Source of the DNA: Collinsella aerofaciens ATCC 25986
Lineage (GTDB): Bacteria > Actinomycetota > Coriobacteriia > Coriobacteriales > Coriobacteriaceae
Direction of reading: 5' to 3'
DNA: 64,000 nucleotides
Assembly: GCF_010509075.1 (NCBI RefSeq)
Contig: NZ_CP048433.1
Span: forward strand, 496,001-560,000
The position numbers were made by a program, and so were the translations under genes. How positions within the stretch are numbered: the stretch's first letter is position 1; each line of letters begins with the position of its first letter. Shown piece by piece: positions 39,233 to 48,293 of the stretch. The notes below the pieces were generated by a model. It ran no database searches, had not been told where the DNA came from, and saw only the letters and a program-made list of their open reading frames with translations.

Positions 39233-40724
39233 GGCGAAGCCCATCATGATCCAGGGCACCATGTCGAACGCGGGGAAGAGCCTGCTTGCGGCGGGGCTGT
39301 GCCGTGTGCTTTCGCAGGACGGCCTGCGCGTGGCTCCCTTCAAGAGCCAGAACATGGCGCTAAACAGCGGTGTCACGGCCGATGGGCTCGAGATGGGGCG
39401 CGCCCAGATCATGCAGGCCGAGGCGTGCGGCATCGCGCCCGACGTGCGCATGAACCCCATCCTGCTCAAGCCCGAAAGCGACCACCGAAGCCAGCTCATC
39501 GTGGCCGGCAAGGCGCAGGGAGCCTTCGCTGCGAGGGACTACTTCGCGCGAAAGAAGGCGCTCATGCCGCAGATTTTGGAGGCGTTCGATTCGCTCGCGG
39601 AGGAAAACGACGTCATCGTCATCGAGGGCGCCGGCAGCCCCGTCGAAATCAACCTTGCCGAAAACGACATCGTCAACATGGGGCTCGCGCGCGCCGTGTC
39701 CTCCCCCGTGCTGCTCGCGGGCGACATCGACCCAGGCGGGGTATTTGCCCAGCTCTACGGCACGGTCGCGCTCTTTGCGCCCGAGGATCGCGCTCTTTTG
39801 CGGGGGCTTGTGGTGAACAAGTTCCGCGGCGATGTGGAAATCCTCCGCCCGGGTTTGGCCCCGCTCGAGAAGATGTGCGGGGTTCCCGTGGTGGGGGTCG
39901 TGCCGTATCTTACGCTCGACCTGGACGACGAGGACTCGCTCGCGCCGCGCCTATCTGCCCGCGAGGCGCGCGGCGTCATCGACGTCGCCGTCGTGCGCCT
40001 TCCGCACCTGTCGAACTTCACCGACTTCGACCCGCTTTCGCGCGTGCCCGGCGTGGGCGTGCGCTACGTTTCCTCGACGACCGATCTGGGCCGGCCCGAC
40101 CTCGTGGTGCTCCCCGGCTCGAAGTCCACGCTCGACGACGCGCGCTGGCTTGCGGCTAGCGGCATCGGAGCCTGTGTACGCGCGCTTTCGGGCGCGGGCA
40201 CGCCGGTGCTCGGCATATGCGGAGGCTACCAGCTTTTGGGAGACGAGCTTTCCGATCCGCACGGCAGGGAAGGCGCTGGCACCGCGCGCGGGCTCGGGCT
40301 CATCCCTGCAAGTACGGTGTTCAAGGAGGAAAAGCGCCTCGCCCAGTCGGAGCTGCGCATCACGGGCGCCCAAGGCGCGTTTTCGGTGTGGAACGGCATG
40401 ACGGCGCGCGGGTACGAGATTCACGACGGCGAAACGACCGTCTCCTGCGCCCCTGCGGGCACGATTGGCGGCAACCTAGAAGGCGCGGCCTGCGGAAACG
40501 TGTTCGGAACCTATCTCCACGGCCTGTTCGACGAACCGGGGGTGGCACTCGCCCTCGCGCGCTCGCTCGCGCGCATGCGCGGCCTGCCCGAGAGCGTCGT
40601 GGGTGCTGAGGGCGCGGTGTCCGCGGCCGATCATCGTGCGCGCGAGTTCGACCGCCTGGCCGACTCCGTGCGCGGGGCGCTCGACATGGAGTATGTCTAC
40701 CGCATTATCGAGGAGGGCGTATGA
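39225..40724 (+). CDS. cbiP: Cobyric acid synthase
   Basis: 499 residues from GTG 39225, placed about 9 nt after AAGGAGG. It amidates side chains b, d, e and g with glutamine and ATP. N-terminal P-loop MIQGTMSNAGKSLLAAGLC, then FKSQNMALNS, MGRAQIMQAEA and RMNPILLKP. C-terminal class I amidotransferase domain with LGICGGYQLLG and HGLFDEP. Stop overlaps the next ATG. Confidence 0.94.
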   Translation: MGRAKPIMIQGTMSNAGKSLLAAGLCRVLSQDGLRVAPFKSQNMALNSGVTADGLEMGRAQIMQAEACGIAPDVRMNPILLKPESDHRSQLIVAGKAQGAFAARDYFARKKALMPQILEAFDSLAEENDVIVIEGAGSPVEINLAENDIVNMGLARAVSSPVLLAGDIDPGGVFAQLYGTVALFAPEDRALLRGLVVNKFRGDVEILRPGLAPLEKMCGVPVVGVVPYLTLDLDDEDSLAPRLSAREARGVIDVAVVRLPHLSNFTDFDPLSRVPGVGVRYVSSTTDLGRPDLVVLPGSKSTLDDARWLAASGIGACVRALSGAGTPVLGICGGYQLLGDELSDPHGREGAGTARGLGLIPASTVFKEEKRLAQSELRITGAQGAFSVWNGMTARGYEIHDGETTVSCAPAGTIGGNLEGAACGNVFGTYLHGLFDEPGVALALARSLARMRGLPESVVGAEGAVSAADHRAREFDRLADSVRGALDMEYVYRIIEEGV

Positions 40725-41236
40725 TCCACGTGTATCATGGCGACGGCAAAGGCAAGACCACGGCGGCGATGGGCCTCGCCCTTCGCATGCTCGCCGCAGG
40801 CCGCCGCGTCGTCGTCGTGCAGTTCCTGAAAGACGGCGAAAGCGGGGAGGTGCGCCTGCTCGCCGAGCATTTCGGCGTGCTCGTGTTCGCGGGGAAGGCG
40901 TCGGACAAGTTTACCTGGTCGATGACGTCGGAAGAACTTGCCGCGACGCGCGAGCTGCACGATGGGAACCTCGCTTTCGCGCTCGCCGAGCTCGAGGACG
41001 TGCAGGAGGGGCTGCTCGTGCTCGACGAGGCGCTCGACGCGCTTTCGAAGGGGCTTGTCGACGAGGCGCTCGTGGATCGCGCGCTCGATATGTCCGCGCG
41101 CGGCGTCGAAGTAGCGCTTACCGGGCGCGCGCCTTCCCGCAAGATCGTGGAGAAGGCCGACTACATAACCGAGATGCGGTGCGAGAAACACCCCTACGTG
41201 CAGGGGATATGTGCAAGGGAAGGAGTGGAGTACTAG
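40721..41236 (+). CDS. cobO: Corrinoid adenosyltransferase (CobA/CobO type)
   Basis: 171 residues. Transfers the adenosyl group from ATP to the corrinoid cobalt. The N-terminal P-loop reads YHGDGKGKTTAAMGLALR, followed by VVVVQFLKDG, VLDEALDALSKGLV and LTGRAPSRKIVEKADYIT, the usual CobO/BtuR pattern. Coupled to cbiP by an ATGA overlap. Confidence 0.93.
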   Translation: MIHVYHGDGKGKTTAAMGLALRMLAAGRRVVVVQFLKDGESGEVRLLAEHFGVLVFAGKASDKFTWSMTSEELAATRELHDGNLAFALAELEDVQEGLLVLDEALDALSKGLVDEALVDRALDMSARGVEVALTGRAPSRKIVEKADYITEMRCEKHPYVQGICAREGVEY

Positions 41237-41878
41237 ATGGATTCCAAGGAGATGGCGCCCGGCGACATCGAGCGGCGCAGCTTCGAGATCATTACCGAAG
41301 AGCTCGGCGGCCGCACGTTCCCGCCGCTCGAAGAGCCCGTCGTGAAGCGCGTCATCCACACCACTGCCGACTTCTCGTACGCCGATTCCCTCGTGTTCAC
41401 CCATGACGCCGCGCACTGTGCGCTCGACGCACTGCGCGCAGGGGCCACGGTGCTCACCGACACGAACATGGCGCTCGCAGGCATAAGCAAGCCCGCGCTC
41501 GCGAAGCTCGGCTGCAAGGCCGTGTGCTACATGGCCGACCCTGATGTCGCCGCGGCTGCGCGCGCCGCGGGCACGACTCGCGCCGTTGCGAGCATGGACA
41601 AAGCTTGCGGCATCGAGGGTCCGCTCATCGTGGCTGTCGGCAACGCTCCCACAGCACTTCTGCGCCTCGCCGAGCTCATGGACGCGGGGAAGATCGCGCC
41701 CGCGCTCGTCGTTGGGGTGCCGGTCGGGTTTGTGAACGTTGTCGAGGCGAAAGAGGAGCTACTCGCACGACGCGTGCCAGCCATCGTCGCGAGGGGTCGC
41801 AAGGGCGGCTCGACCGTGACGGCCGCCATTATGAACGCGCTGCTCTACCAGATCACGCGCCCAGGCGGCCCGAAGTGA
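41237..41878 (+). CDS. cbiC: Cobalt-precorrin-8 methylmutase
   Basis: 213 residues, starting at the base after the cobO stop. Moves the methyl group from C11 to C12 to give cobyrinate. Signature: GDIERRSFEIITEELG, VKRVIHTTADFSYADSLVF with the catalytic His, TDTNMALAGI and VGVPVGFVNVVEAKEEL, RGRKGGSTVTAAIMNALLY. Four-base overlap with cbiJ. Confidence 0.94.
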   Translation: MDSKEMAPGDIERRSFEIITEELGGRTFPPLEEPVVKRVIHTTADFSYADSLVFTHDAAHCALDALRAGATVLTDTNMALAGISKPALAKLGCKAVCYMADPDVAAAARAAGTTRAVASMDKACGIEGPLIVAVGNAPTALLRLAELMDAGKIAPALVVGVPVGFVNVVEAKEELLARRVPAIVARGRKGGSTVTAAIMNALLYQITRPGGPK

Positions 41879-42648
41879 CGGCGCCCGCATCCGCGCCGGC
41901 GCTGCGCATCTTCGCCGGCACCACCGAGGGCCGCCTTCTGTGCGAATGGGCGAGCGGGGCGGGCATCCCCGCCCGTGCCTACGCGGCAACCGAGTACGGA
42001 GGCGAGCTTTTGGGCGAGCTTCCGGGCATCGAGGTGCATGCGGGCAGGCTCGACGAGGCCGACATGGAGCGCGAGCTTTTCGGCGCGCGCATCGTCGTCG
42101 ACGCCACGCACCCCTTCGCTACGCTCGCAAGCGGCAACATCCGGGCCGCTTCGCTCGCCGTGGGTGCACGATGCCTGCGCCTTGCGCGCCCGGCCGAGGC
42201 GCTGCCCAAAGGCGTCGTGCCGGTCGCGTCGATTGCCTGCGCGGCGCGCTTTCTCTCCGAGAACCCGGGTCGCGCGCTTCTCACGACGGGGAGCAAGGAG
42301 CTTGCTCCCTACACGCGTGTCGCCGATTTCGCGGAGCGCTTCTTCGTGCGTGTGCTCCCGCTGCCCGGTGCTATAGCGAAGTGCATCGACGCGGGGTTTT
42401 CGCCGTCGCACGTCATCGGCATGCAGGGGCCCTTTACCCGCGAGCTCAACGAAGCAATGCTTCGGCAGGTGGGCGCCCAGTGGCTTGTGACCAAGGACTC
42501 GGGAACCGTAGGCGGCACGGCCGAGAAGCTCGCCGCCGCGCGCGACGCGGGAGCGCGCTGCATCGTGGTCACCCGTCCCGCCGAGGGAGGCGGGGCCCTT
42601 TCGCTTCGGGAAATGGAAGACGTGCTTTTACGGGAGTTCGCGCGCTAG
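41875..42648 (+). CDS. cbiJ: Cobalt-precorrin-6A reductase
   Basis: 257 residues from GTG 41875. NADH-dependent reductase of the corrin ring. Family features: IFAGTTEGRLLCEWA, VDATHPFA, MQGPFTRELNEAML and VTKDSGTVGGTAEKL then VVTRPAEGG. Last gene of the 15.8-kb B12 run; no clear terminator follows, only the IS21 remnant and a palindrome. Confidence 0.92.
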   Translation: MTAPASAPALRIFAGTTEGRLLCEWASGAGIPARAYAATEYGGELLGELPGIEVHAGRLDEADMERELFGARIVVDATHPFATLASGNIRAASLAVGARCLRLARPAEALPKGVVPVASIACAARFLSENPGRALLTTGSKELAPYTRVADFAERFFVRVLPLPGAIAKCIDAGFSPSHVIGMQGPFTRELNEAMLRQVGAQWLVTKDSGTVGGTAEKLAAARDAGARCIVVTRPAEGGGALSLREMEDVLLREFAR

Positions 42649-42689
42649 GCGCTCGTCGCGCCTAGCGCGCCCTCCCGCCCGCGAGGAGG

Positions 42690-42770
42690 AGCGCCTCGAG
42701 CAAGCTCGAACCGTACAAGACCGTCATCCGCCAATAGCTCGAGGACGACGCCCGGAACTGGCGCAAGCAG
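42690..42770 (+). pseudogene. Remnant of an IS21-family transposase (IstA)
   Basis: Translation gives SKLEPYKTVIRQ, a TAG stop, then LEDDARNWRKQ. IS21 IstA proteins have K-L-D-P-Y-K-x-x-I-D-x-W-L-x-x-D-x-x-x-x-x-K-Q at this point, so the stop probably replaced the Trp. Only about 27 codons remain; the fragment ends where the palindrome at 42778 begins. It marks the right edge of the cobalamin island. Confidence 0.6.
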
Positions 42771-42777
42771 CCCTTCA

Positions 42778-42848
42778 ATAAGTTGCGGTGAAATAGTGTC
42801 TGTTTTTGAAGCTAGATAGCATAATCAGTCCCTAATTCACCGCAACTT
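42778..42848. repeat. Palindromic repeat with 23-nt loop (copy 2)
   Basis: Arm 42778-42802 and arm 42826-42848 match copy 1 except for a few changes (TAGTGTCTG for TAGGGACTG; CTAATTC for CTATTTC). The 23-nt loop is unrelated in sequence to copy 1. It lies between the IS21 remnant and the exporter permease end. Confidence 0.85.
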
Positions 42849-42860
42849 GTTGGTGGTGGC

Positions 42861-44075
42861 TTACTGGTAGCGTAGGCACTCCACCGGGTCGAGCTTTGCT
42901 GCGCGGCGAGCGGGGTAGAAGCCAAAGATTACGCCGATGCCGACCGATACGGCAAACGCGATCAACACTGTCGTAATGGAGAAGCTTGGCGTGATCGTCC
43001 CGGTAGCTCCAAACTCGCTCATGATGCCCGAGCTTGCGGCAAAGAACGTGAGTCCCCATGCCAGTAGATAGCCAATCAGGACACCCAACAGTCCGCCGGT
43101 GACGCACAGCGCCGAGGACTCGGCCAAAAACTGCGCGGTGATATCGCGACGACTGGCGCCCAGAGCGCGGCGGATGCCGATCTCGCGAATGCGCTCAGTC
43201 ACGTTGGTGAGCATCATATTCATAATGCCGATACCGCCGACAAGCAGCGAGATGCTGGCGACAGCACCCATGATGAGCGAGAATGCGCCCATAAAGGAGT
43301 TGAGTGCATCGATAGCGCTTTTCATGGAGGTCGCCGATACACTGTCGTACTCATCATCCTCCGCGATGCCCTTCATCGCGCGCACCTTGGACTCGATGGT
43401 CTTACAAAGCTCATCCATGTCCGTGCCCTCGGCGGCAAGTGCCGTCACGCTGGGGAATGAAGGATTTTCGTCGCCAAACAGCCCGGAGATGGTCTCGCGT
43501 GGCATATACAGCGTGAGCGAGCCCATGGAGTCGCTGCCGCCATCAATCACGCCTACAATCTGCACCTCGCCGTTGGCCACCTTGATGGTTTTCCCCAGCG
43601 CATCCTGTTCGTTGCCGTAAAGCTGATCGGCGCCGCCGCGGCTGATGAGCGCCACGCGCGAGCCTGATTGAGACTCGGCCTGGGAATAGGTACGCCCCGC
43701 AACGAGCTTGCTGGCCCCCACGGCGTCGAGCATGTCGCTATCGACACCCTGTGCCATGACGGTATAGCTTTTATCGCCGGTCTTATACTCGGTATAGGCG
43801 CTGTCGACAATGCCGATCTGCTCTATCTGCGGCATCAGTTTTTGAAGCTTCTCGATGTCCGACTCGGTGAGTTCTTGCGACGAATAGATTTGCACCATGC
43901 GTGCCGCATTGAGGCCCAGACTGTTGACCAGGCTGTTTTGGATGCCGCCGATGAGCGAAGTCATGGCGATAACCGAGGCTATGCCAATGACGATGCCCAG
44001 GATGGTGAGCAGGCTGCGCCCCTTGTTGGCCTCGAGCGAGTGAAGGGCTTCCTGGATGAGATCGCGGGCGCTCAT
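42861..44075 (-). CDS. MacB-like ABC exporter permease (FtsX family)
   Basis: 404 residues. The N-terminal helix (SLLTILGIVIGIASVIAMTS, about 22-41) is followed by a large extracytoplasmic domain (about 50-275) and three C-terminal helices typical of MacB/FtsX. The ERIREIGIRRALGASRRDI coupling helix is clear. Four-base overlap with the ATPase gene upstream. Likely exports peptides, lipoproteins or antimicrobials; the substrate cannot be read from the sequence. Confidence 0.9.
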   Translation of the reverse strand: MSARDLIQEALHSLEANKGRSLLTILGIVIGIASVIAMTSLIGGIQNSLVNSLGLNAARMVQIYSSQELTESDIEKLQKLMPQIEQIGIVDSAYTEYKTGDKSYTVMAQGVDSDMLDAVGASKLVAGRTYSQAESQSGSRVALISRGGADQLYGNEQDALGKTIKVANGEVQIVGVIDGGSDSMGSLTLYMPRETISGLFGDENPSFPSVTALAAEGTDMDELCKTIESKVRAMKGIAEDDEYDSVSATSMKSAIDALNSFMGAFSLIMGAVASISLLVGGIGIMNMMLTNVTERIREIGIRRALGASRRDITAQFLAESSALCVTGGLLGVLIGYLLAWGLTFFAASSGIMSEFGATGTITPSFSITTVLIAFAVSVGIGVIFGFYPARRAAKLDPVECLRYQ

Positions 44076-44845
44076 GCCATCACTCCTTTCGGCGGGTTGA
44101 TGGAGGCGGAAATCATGGGCAGGCTATCTACGGCGCCACGCAGGGTCCGCGGTGCATGTGGAATATACGCGCCGTCGTGAATGCGACCGTCGCGGATGGT
44201 CACGGCACGGTCGGCCTCGGCGGCGATGCCGGGGTCGTGTGTGATGAGCACGATGGTTTTGCCGCGCTTCTGGAGCTTATGGAAGGTCTCCATTACAAGC
44301 GCTCCAGTGGCGGAGTCCAGGTTTCCCGTCGGTTCGTCAGCCAAAATGATGGGCGGGTCATTAACGAGGGCGCGCGCGATGGCGACACGCTGCATCTGGC
44401 CGCCCGAGAGCTCGGATATGCGGTGGTCCCAGTGGTCGACCGGTAGCGTGACGGCCTGCAGCGCGTGGACGGCGCGCATCTCGCGCTGGCTACGGGGCAC
44501 ATTGGTGTAGGCCAGCGGCAGCATCACGTTTTCGATGACCGTTAGGCGCGGCAGCAGGTTGAAGCTCTGAAAGACGAAGCCAATGCTCAGGGCGCGAACT
44601 TCGGTGAGCTCGTCATCATCGAGCTCGGCCACGTTGAGCCCTTGCAGGTAATAGTCGCCCGCCGTCGGCTTATCCAGGCAGCCCAGGATGTTCATGAGCG
44701 TTGATTTGCCCGAGCCCGAGGGGCCAGTGATAGCGACGAATTCGCCGGGATTTACCGCCAGGCTCACGTTGTGCAGGATGTGGGCGCAACCTGCCTCGCT
44801 CTCAAAGATGCGGTGCACGTTGCGAATGTCGATGACGGGGCGCAT
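44072..44845 (-). CDS. MacB/LolD-type ABC exporter ATP-binding protein
   Basis: 257 residues. Walker A ITGPSGSGKSTLMNILG, Q-loop FVFQSFNLLP, signature LSGGQMQRVAIARAL, Walker B IILADEPTGNLDS and switch ITHD. The C-terminal 30 residues are an unconserved tail. It overlaps the adaptor stop by one base and the permease start by four, forming an adaptor-ATPase-permease operon. Confidence 0.93.
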   Translation of the reverse strand: MRPVIDIRNVHRIFESEAGCAHILHNVSLAVNPGEFVAITGPSGSGKSTLMNILGCLDKPTAGDYYLQGLNVAELDDDELTEVRALSIGFVFQSFNLLPRLTVIENVMLPLAYTNVPRSQREMRAVHALQAVTLPVDHWDHRISELSGGQMQRVAIARALVNDPPIILADEPTGNLDSATGALVMETFHKLQKRGKTIVLITHDPGIAAEADRAVTIRDGRIHDGAYIPHAPRTLRGAVDSLPMISASINPPKGVMA

Positions 44846-46278
44846 TACATACCCTCGTCGGCAGACATGCTGCCCGAATCCGTGCTATAGCCGCCGTCAG
44901 CCGTTGCGTCCGCTCCGGTGTCCATGACGAGGGTGTCGCCATCGCGCAGCTTGGTAACCGGCACGTTGGGGTTAATCTCGTTGCCCTGGTCGTCGCGCTT
45001 GACCTGTGTCTTGCCGACTACGGCTTCGTTGTCGTTTTGCGTCACGACGGTCACCTTCACGCGGCGGGTCTGCTTGCCCTCGTCATCGGTTGCCACGTTG
45101 ACATAATAGTGTTCGCCGTCTTCGGTCATGAGCGCCATCGTCGGCACCATCACCACATCGTCGAGCTGCTCGGTCACCACCGAGACCTCGGCCGTCATGC
45201 CCGGCTTCAGGCGCGCGTCGGGCGCCTCGATGAGGATGTCGACGTTAAAGGTTACGCTGCTGCTGCCATAGTTGGAGTCGGAGTTTGCCACCGAGGCGAT
45301 GGCCGTGACCGTTCCCTGGCTCACGATATCCGGAAACGCGGGATACGTGACGTTGGCGTTCTGCCCAACGGCGATCTTGGCGATGTCCTTTTCGCCCACC
45401 TGCACGGTCACCTTCATCTTGGATAGGTCGGCGATCTGCATGCACTGCTTGCCGCCGCTCGTATCGCTTTCGCCCATGATCATGCCGCCTGTTACCGTGG
45501 CGCCTACCTTGGCGTTGAGCTCCACGATGCTGCCCGAGCTTGGGGCCGTGACCGTACGGCTGGCGGCCTTGGCGTTCGCCTGATCGAGGTTTGCCTGGGC
45601 CGATGCGAGGCTACGCTGCGCGGCCGATACGGCGTTCGTGTCCGCTGATGCTGCGGGGGAGCCAGCCGCTGCGGAAGCTCCATCGACGTCCGTCGTTGGG
45701 GTGGCCTGCGCGGCGGCTGCGGCTTTCTGCGCGTTGGCGAGGTCTTCTTGAGCGGCTGTAACTGCACGCTGCGCCTCGGCAACGTTGCGATCGAGCTCGT
45801 CGTTTTTAATGGTCATAAGCACGTCGCCCTCGTTGACGGATTGGCCTGCCTGCACGTTGATTGAATCGACCGTGCCGTCGACAGAAGGGGAGACCACTGA
45901 GGACGAAATGGGTTTGAGCTGGCCTTTCGCCTCGACCGTTGTGGTAAATGTGCCCTCGGTCACCATGTCGGTCACAGGCCCGCTAGCGCCCTGTGGCTGC
46001 GCATTGATAACAAGGGTTGCGACAATGGCAATGAGCGCGATGGCGCCCACGACGCCGGCGGCAATAACGCGTCGAATCAGCTTTTTGCGTCGACGTTCGG
46101 CACGTTTTGCCTTGAGCTTGGCATATGCCTCTTCATCGGAAATCTCGGCCGCATCGTTCGTGCGTCCGTTCTGCTTGTCGGCATGTACGTGTGTAATCAG
46201 AGGAATCGTTTCGGTGGCACCTTCGGGCGTGTTCTCGGTATCATCCGGGCCCGGTGTGATCGTGGGGACATTCGGCAT
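44845..46278 (-). CDS. HlyD/MacA-type membrane fusion protein of the exporter
   Basis: 477 residues. A cytoplasmic N-terminus rich in charged residues (KAKRAERRRKKLIRR) precedes one transmembrane helix (about residues 70-92). Outside are two biotinyl-lipoyl-like halves (VVSPSVDGTVDSINVQAGQS; VTAPSSGSIVELNAKVGA) separated by an Ala-rich coiled coil with a Thr/Ala insert, then beta-barrel domains. ATG 46278 follows AAAGGAG. First gene of the operon; it bridges the permease to the cell wall space. Confidence 0.88.
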   Translation of the reverse strand: MPNVPTITPGPDDTENTPEGATETIPLITHVHADKQNGRTNDAAEISDEEAYAKLKAKRAERRRKKLIRRVIAAGVVGAIALIAIVATLVINAQPQGASGPVTDMVTEGTFTTTVEAKGQLKPISSSVVSPSVDGTVDSINVQAGQSVNEGDVLMTIKNDELDRNVAEAQRAVTAAQEDLANAQKAAAAAQATPTTDVDGASAAAGSPAASADTNAVSAAQRSLASAQANLDQANAKAASRTVTAPSSGSIVELNAKVGATVTGGMIMGESDTSGGKQCMQIADLSKMKVTVQVGEKDIAKIAVGQNANVTYPAFPDIVSQGTVTAIASVANSDSNYGSSSVTFNVDILIEAPDARLKPGMTAEVSVVTEQLDDVVMVPTMALMTEDGEHYYVNVATDDEGKQTRRVKVTVVTQNDNEAVVGKTQVKRDDQGNEINPNVPVTKLRDGDTLVMDTGADATADGGYSTDSGSMSADEGM

Positions 46279-46410
46279 AGCGTCTCCTTTATAGAAAGAA
46301 CCTCGATAAGTATATACGCCCACCGGTTGGGGCGGGCGCATGGGACGGTTTCTTTCGGAACTGTTAGATTGGTCGCAGCGGTTCCACGTTGTAGGAACGC
46401 GCGCGTTGCA

Positions 46411-48144
46411 CTACGAGTGGACAACCACGCACAGACCGACTTTGATGCAGTCGTGAAGTGCCTTGGCGTCTGCCAGGCGCAGGTTGATGCAACCGTGGCT
46501 GCCGCACCACTTATAGGACTCGGCATTATCGAAGCTCTTGTCGTTTTGCCATGTAGCGTCGTGGAAGCCGATCATGTTGCCCTCAAACGGCATCCAGTAG
46601 CTCACCGGGCTCTCGTATTTGGGCTTACCGGTCTCGGGGTCCTTGGCTCCGATCAAGGTACTGCCGCCGTCGTTGCTGTTGATTTGCCACACGCCCTCGG
46701 GGGTGGCGTCTTCGCCCGGTTTGCCGGAAATAAAGTTGGCCTCCCAAACGATATTACCGTTCTCGTCATAGTAGCGCGCGTGCTGCTCGGACAGGTCGAC
46801 GTCGACATACGCCTTCCAGTCGGGCTCTCCCTTTGCGGTAAAGGTGTCGGCCTTCTGGGAGTACTTGATCTCGATTTCGCCGGTCTGCTTGTTGTTAATG
46901 GCGTCTTCGACCTGCTTGGCGAGCGAACTGCTGTCGATGGACCAACCAAAGTCGCCGCCTTCGACGGCGCACTGCTTGCCATCGGCTCGCGTCCACCAGC
47001 GAGTGGAGCCCACGGTATTAAAGCCGTTGGCGAGCTCGGCTGCCCAGCTACTGATCTGCGACGTATCGAGCGTGGGGTTGGCCGGATCGGCAAAGCTGAT
47101 CCACTGCAACACGGAGCTGCCATCAACCTTGCCGGCATCCTCGCCGTTGAGCTTGAGGGTCACGTTGACGCCCAGGAAGTTGTTGGCGGCATTGCATGCG
47201 GCCTGAATCTGATCATCGGTCAGCGTTCCATTGAGCGGCTCATAGGCATCGTTGCCGAGCTTGGAAAGATCTACGGTCTCGGCCAGCGAGGCAAGCTCGA
47301 GCTCGGCATACTTAATGACATGCTCGCGGTTGAGTTTTTCGTTGGAGCGCGCCTTCTCGACGGTAAACTTGCCCGCTTGCTCGTCATAAGAGCTATTGGC
47401 CTCGAACGTGCCCGAACGCCCCTCGTTAAACTCGTCGATGGCGGCGCCCAGATCCTTCTCAAACTTCTTTTGGTCAAAGGTGTCGGAAAGCATGGACAGG
47501 TCGACGTCTTGATCAAGATCGACTTCGTTGGAGGTAGCGGTTGTTTTGGTTTTGCCGCTTAAGGATTCCACAAGGCGGACCGGCCATACAAAGGCTTCGT
47601 TGTGGCTGATGATCTCTTTTGCGGCAGCCTCTCCGTCGACGATGGGTTCATTGGACTCGGGCTGATAGGTCCAGCTAAAGTCATCGCCTGTCACGGTGAG
47701 CTTATAGTGCTTCCAAGCCGAGTTGACCTTGGTGGCGGCAGACGAAGCGTTAGAGAACGAGACGTCGACGCCGGCGATGATGGTGTTGGGGTAGGCTACC
47801 TGCGAAAATGCTACGACGCCAACGATATAGACAATGACGATTAGACCCAGGACGACAAAGAGCGTCGTCTTTTTGCCCGACTTATTGTTGCCGGCGGACT
47901 TGCGCGCGGGGCCGCGATCGCCTCGAGCGTGCGTGGGGGGCTGCTTGGGCGCATTGCCGTTTGCCTGGTGCTGCTGTCGTTGTTGACGCTGCTGTCGCTG
48001 TTGGTTCGGGCGTTGAGAAGCGTTTGCCGCATCACGCTGCTGACCGTGGCTCGGCGCGATAGGGCGCGGCGACTGAACGCCGGCGGCGTGCCTGCTCGGC
48101 TGCTGCGGATCGGGAATCAGTTGAGTTCGATCGTTTTGCGACAT
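46411..48144 (-). CDS. L,D-transpeptidase with peptidoglycan-binding-like domains
   Basis: 577 residues. A Gln/Pro-rich cytoplasmic N-terminus (1-75) leads to one membrane helix (TLFVVLGLIVIVYIVGVVAF, about 91-110). Two PG_binding_4-type repeats occupy about 120-430. The C-terminal YkuD domain has the catalytic SHGCINLRL (Cys about 548) with an upstream His in IGFHDATW. It makes 3-3 cross-links in peptidoglycan. ATG 48144 has AAGGA at good spacing; ATG 48153 does not. Stands alone between intergenic hairpins. Confidence 0.9.
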   Translation of the reverse strand: MSQNDRTQLIPDPQQPSRHAAGVQSPRPIAPSHGQQRDAANASQRPNQQRQQRQQRQQHQANGNAPKQPPTHARGDRGPARKSAGNNKSGKKTTLFVVLGLIVIVYIVGVVAFSQVAYPNTIIAGVDVSFSNASSAATKVNSAWKHYKLTVTGDDFSWTYQPESNEPIVDGEAAAKEIISHNEAFVWPVRLVESLSGKTKTTATSNEVDLDQDVDLSMLSDTFDQKKFEKDLGAAIDEFNEGRSGTFEANSSYDEQAGKFTVEKARSNEKLNREHVIKYAELELASLAETVDLSKLGNDAYEPLNGTLTDDQIQAACNAANNFLGVNVTLKLNGEDAGKVDGSSVLQWISFADPANPTLDTSQISSWAAELANGFNTVGSTRWWTRADGKQCAVEGGDFGWSIDSSSLAKQVEDAINNKQTGEIEIKYSQKADTFTAKGEPDWKAYVDVDLSEQHARYYDENGNIVWEANFISGKPGEDATPEGVWQINSNDGGSTLIGAKDPETGKPKYESPVSYWMPFEGNMIGFHDATWQNDKSFDNAESYKWCGSHGCINLRLADAKALHDCIKVGLCVVVHS

Positions 48145-48253
48145 CGTATGCATATCCTTCGATTTTCGCCTTGCGGTTCATCGTGTTTTTACTGGGCTTG
48201 CATTATAGCGATTGCCCCGCTTTTTGTGGTACGGAAACGGTGGCATTCAAAAG

Positions 48254-48275
48254 AGGTGGGACATTTGTCCCACCT
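48254..48275. repeat. Short perfect palindrome with GTGGGACA stem
   Basis: AGGTGGGACA-TT-TGTCCCACCT, perfect 10-bp arms with a two-base loop. It lies between the L-serine dehydratase stop and the transpeptidase start and shares GTGGGACA/TGTCCCAC with the hairpin at 8756-8788. It may terminate the sdaA transcript. Confidence 0.65.
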
Positions 48276-48293
48276 TTGAGTCGTTCTTTGCCG

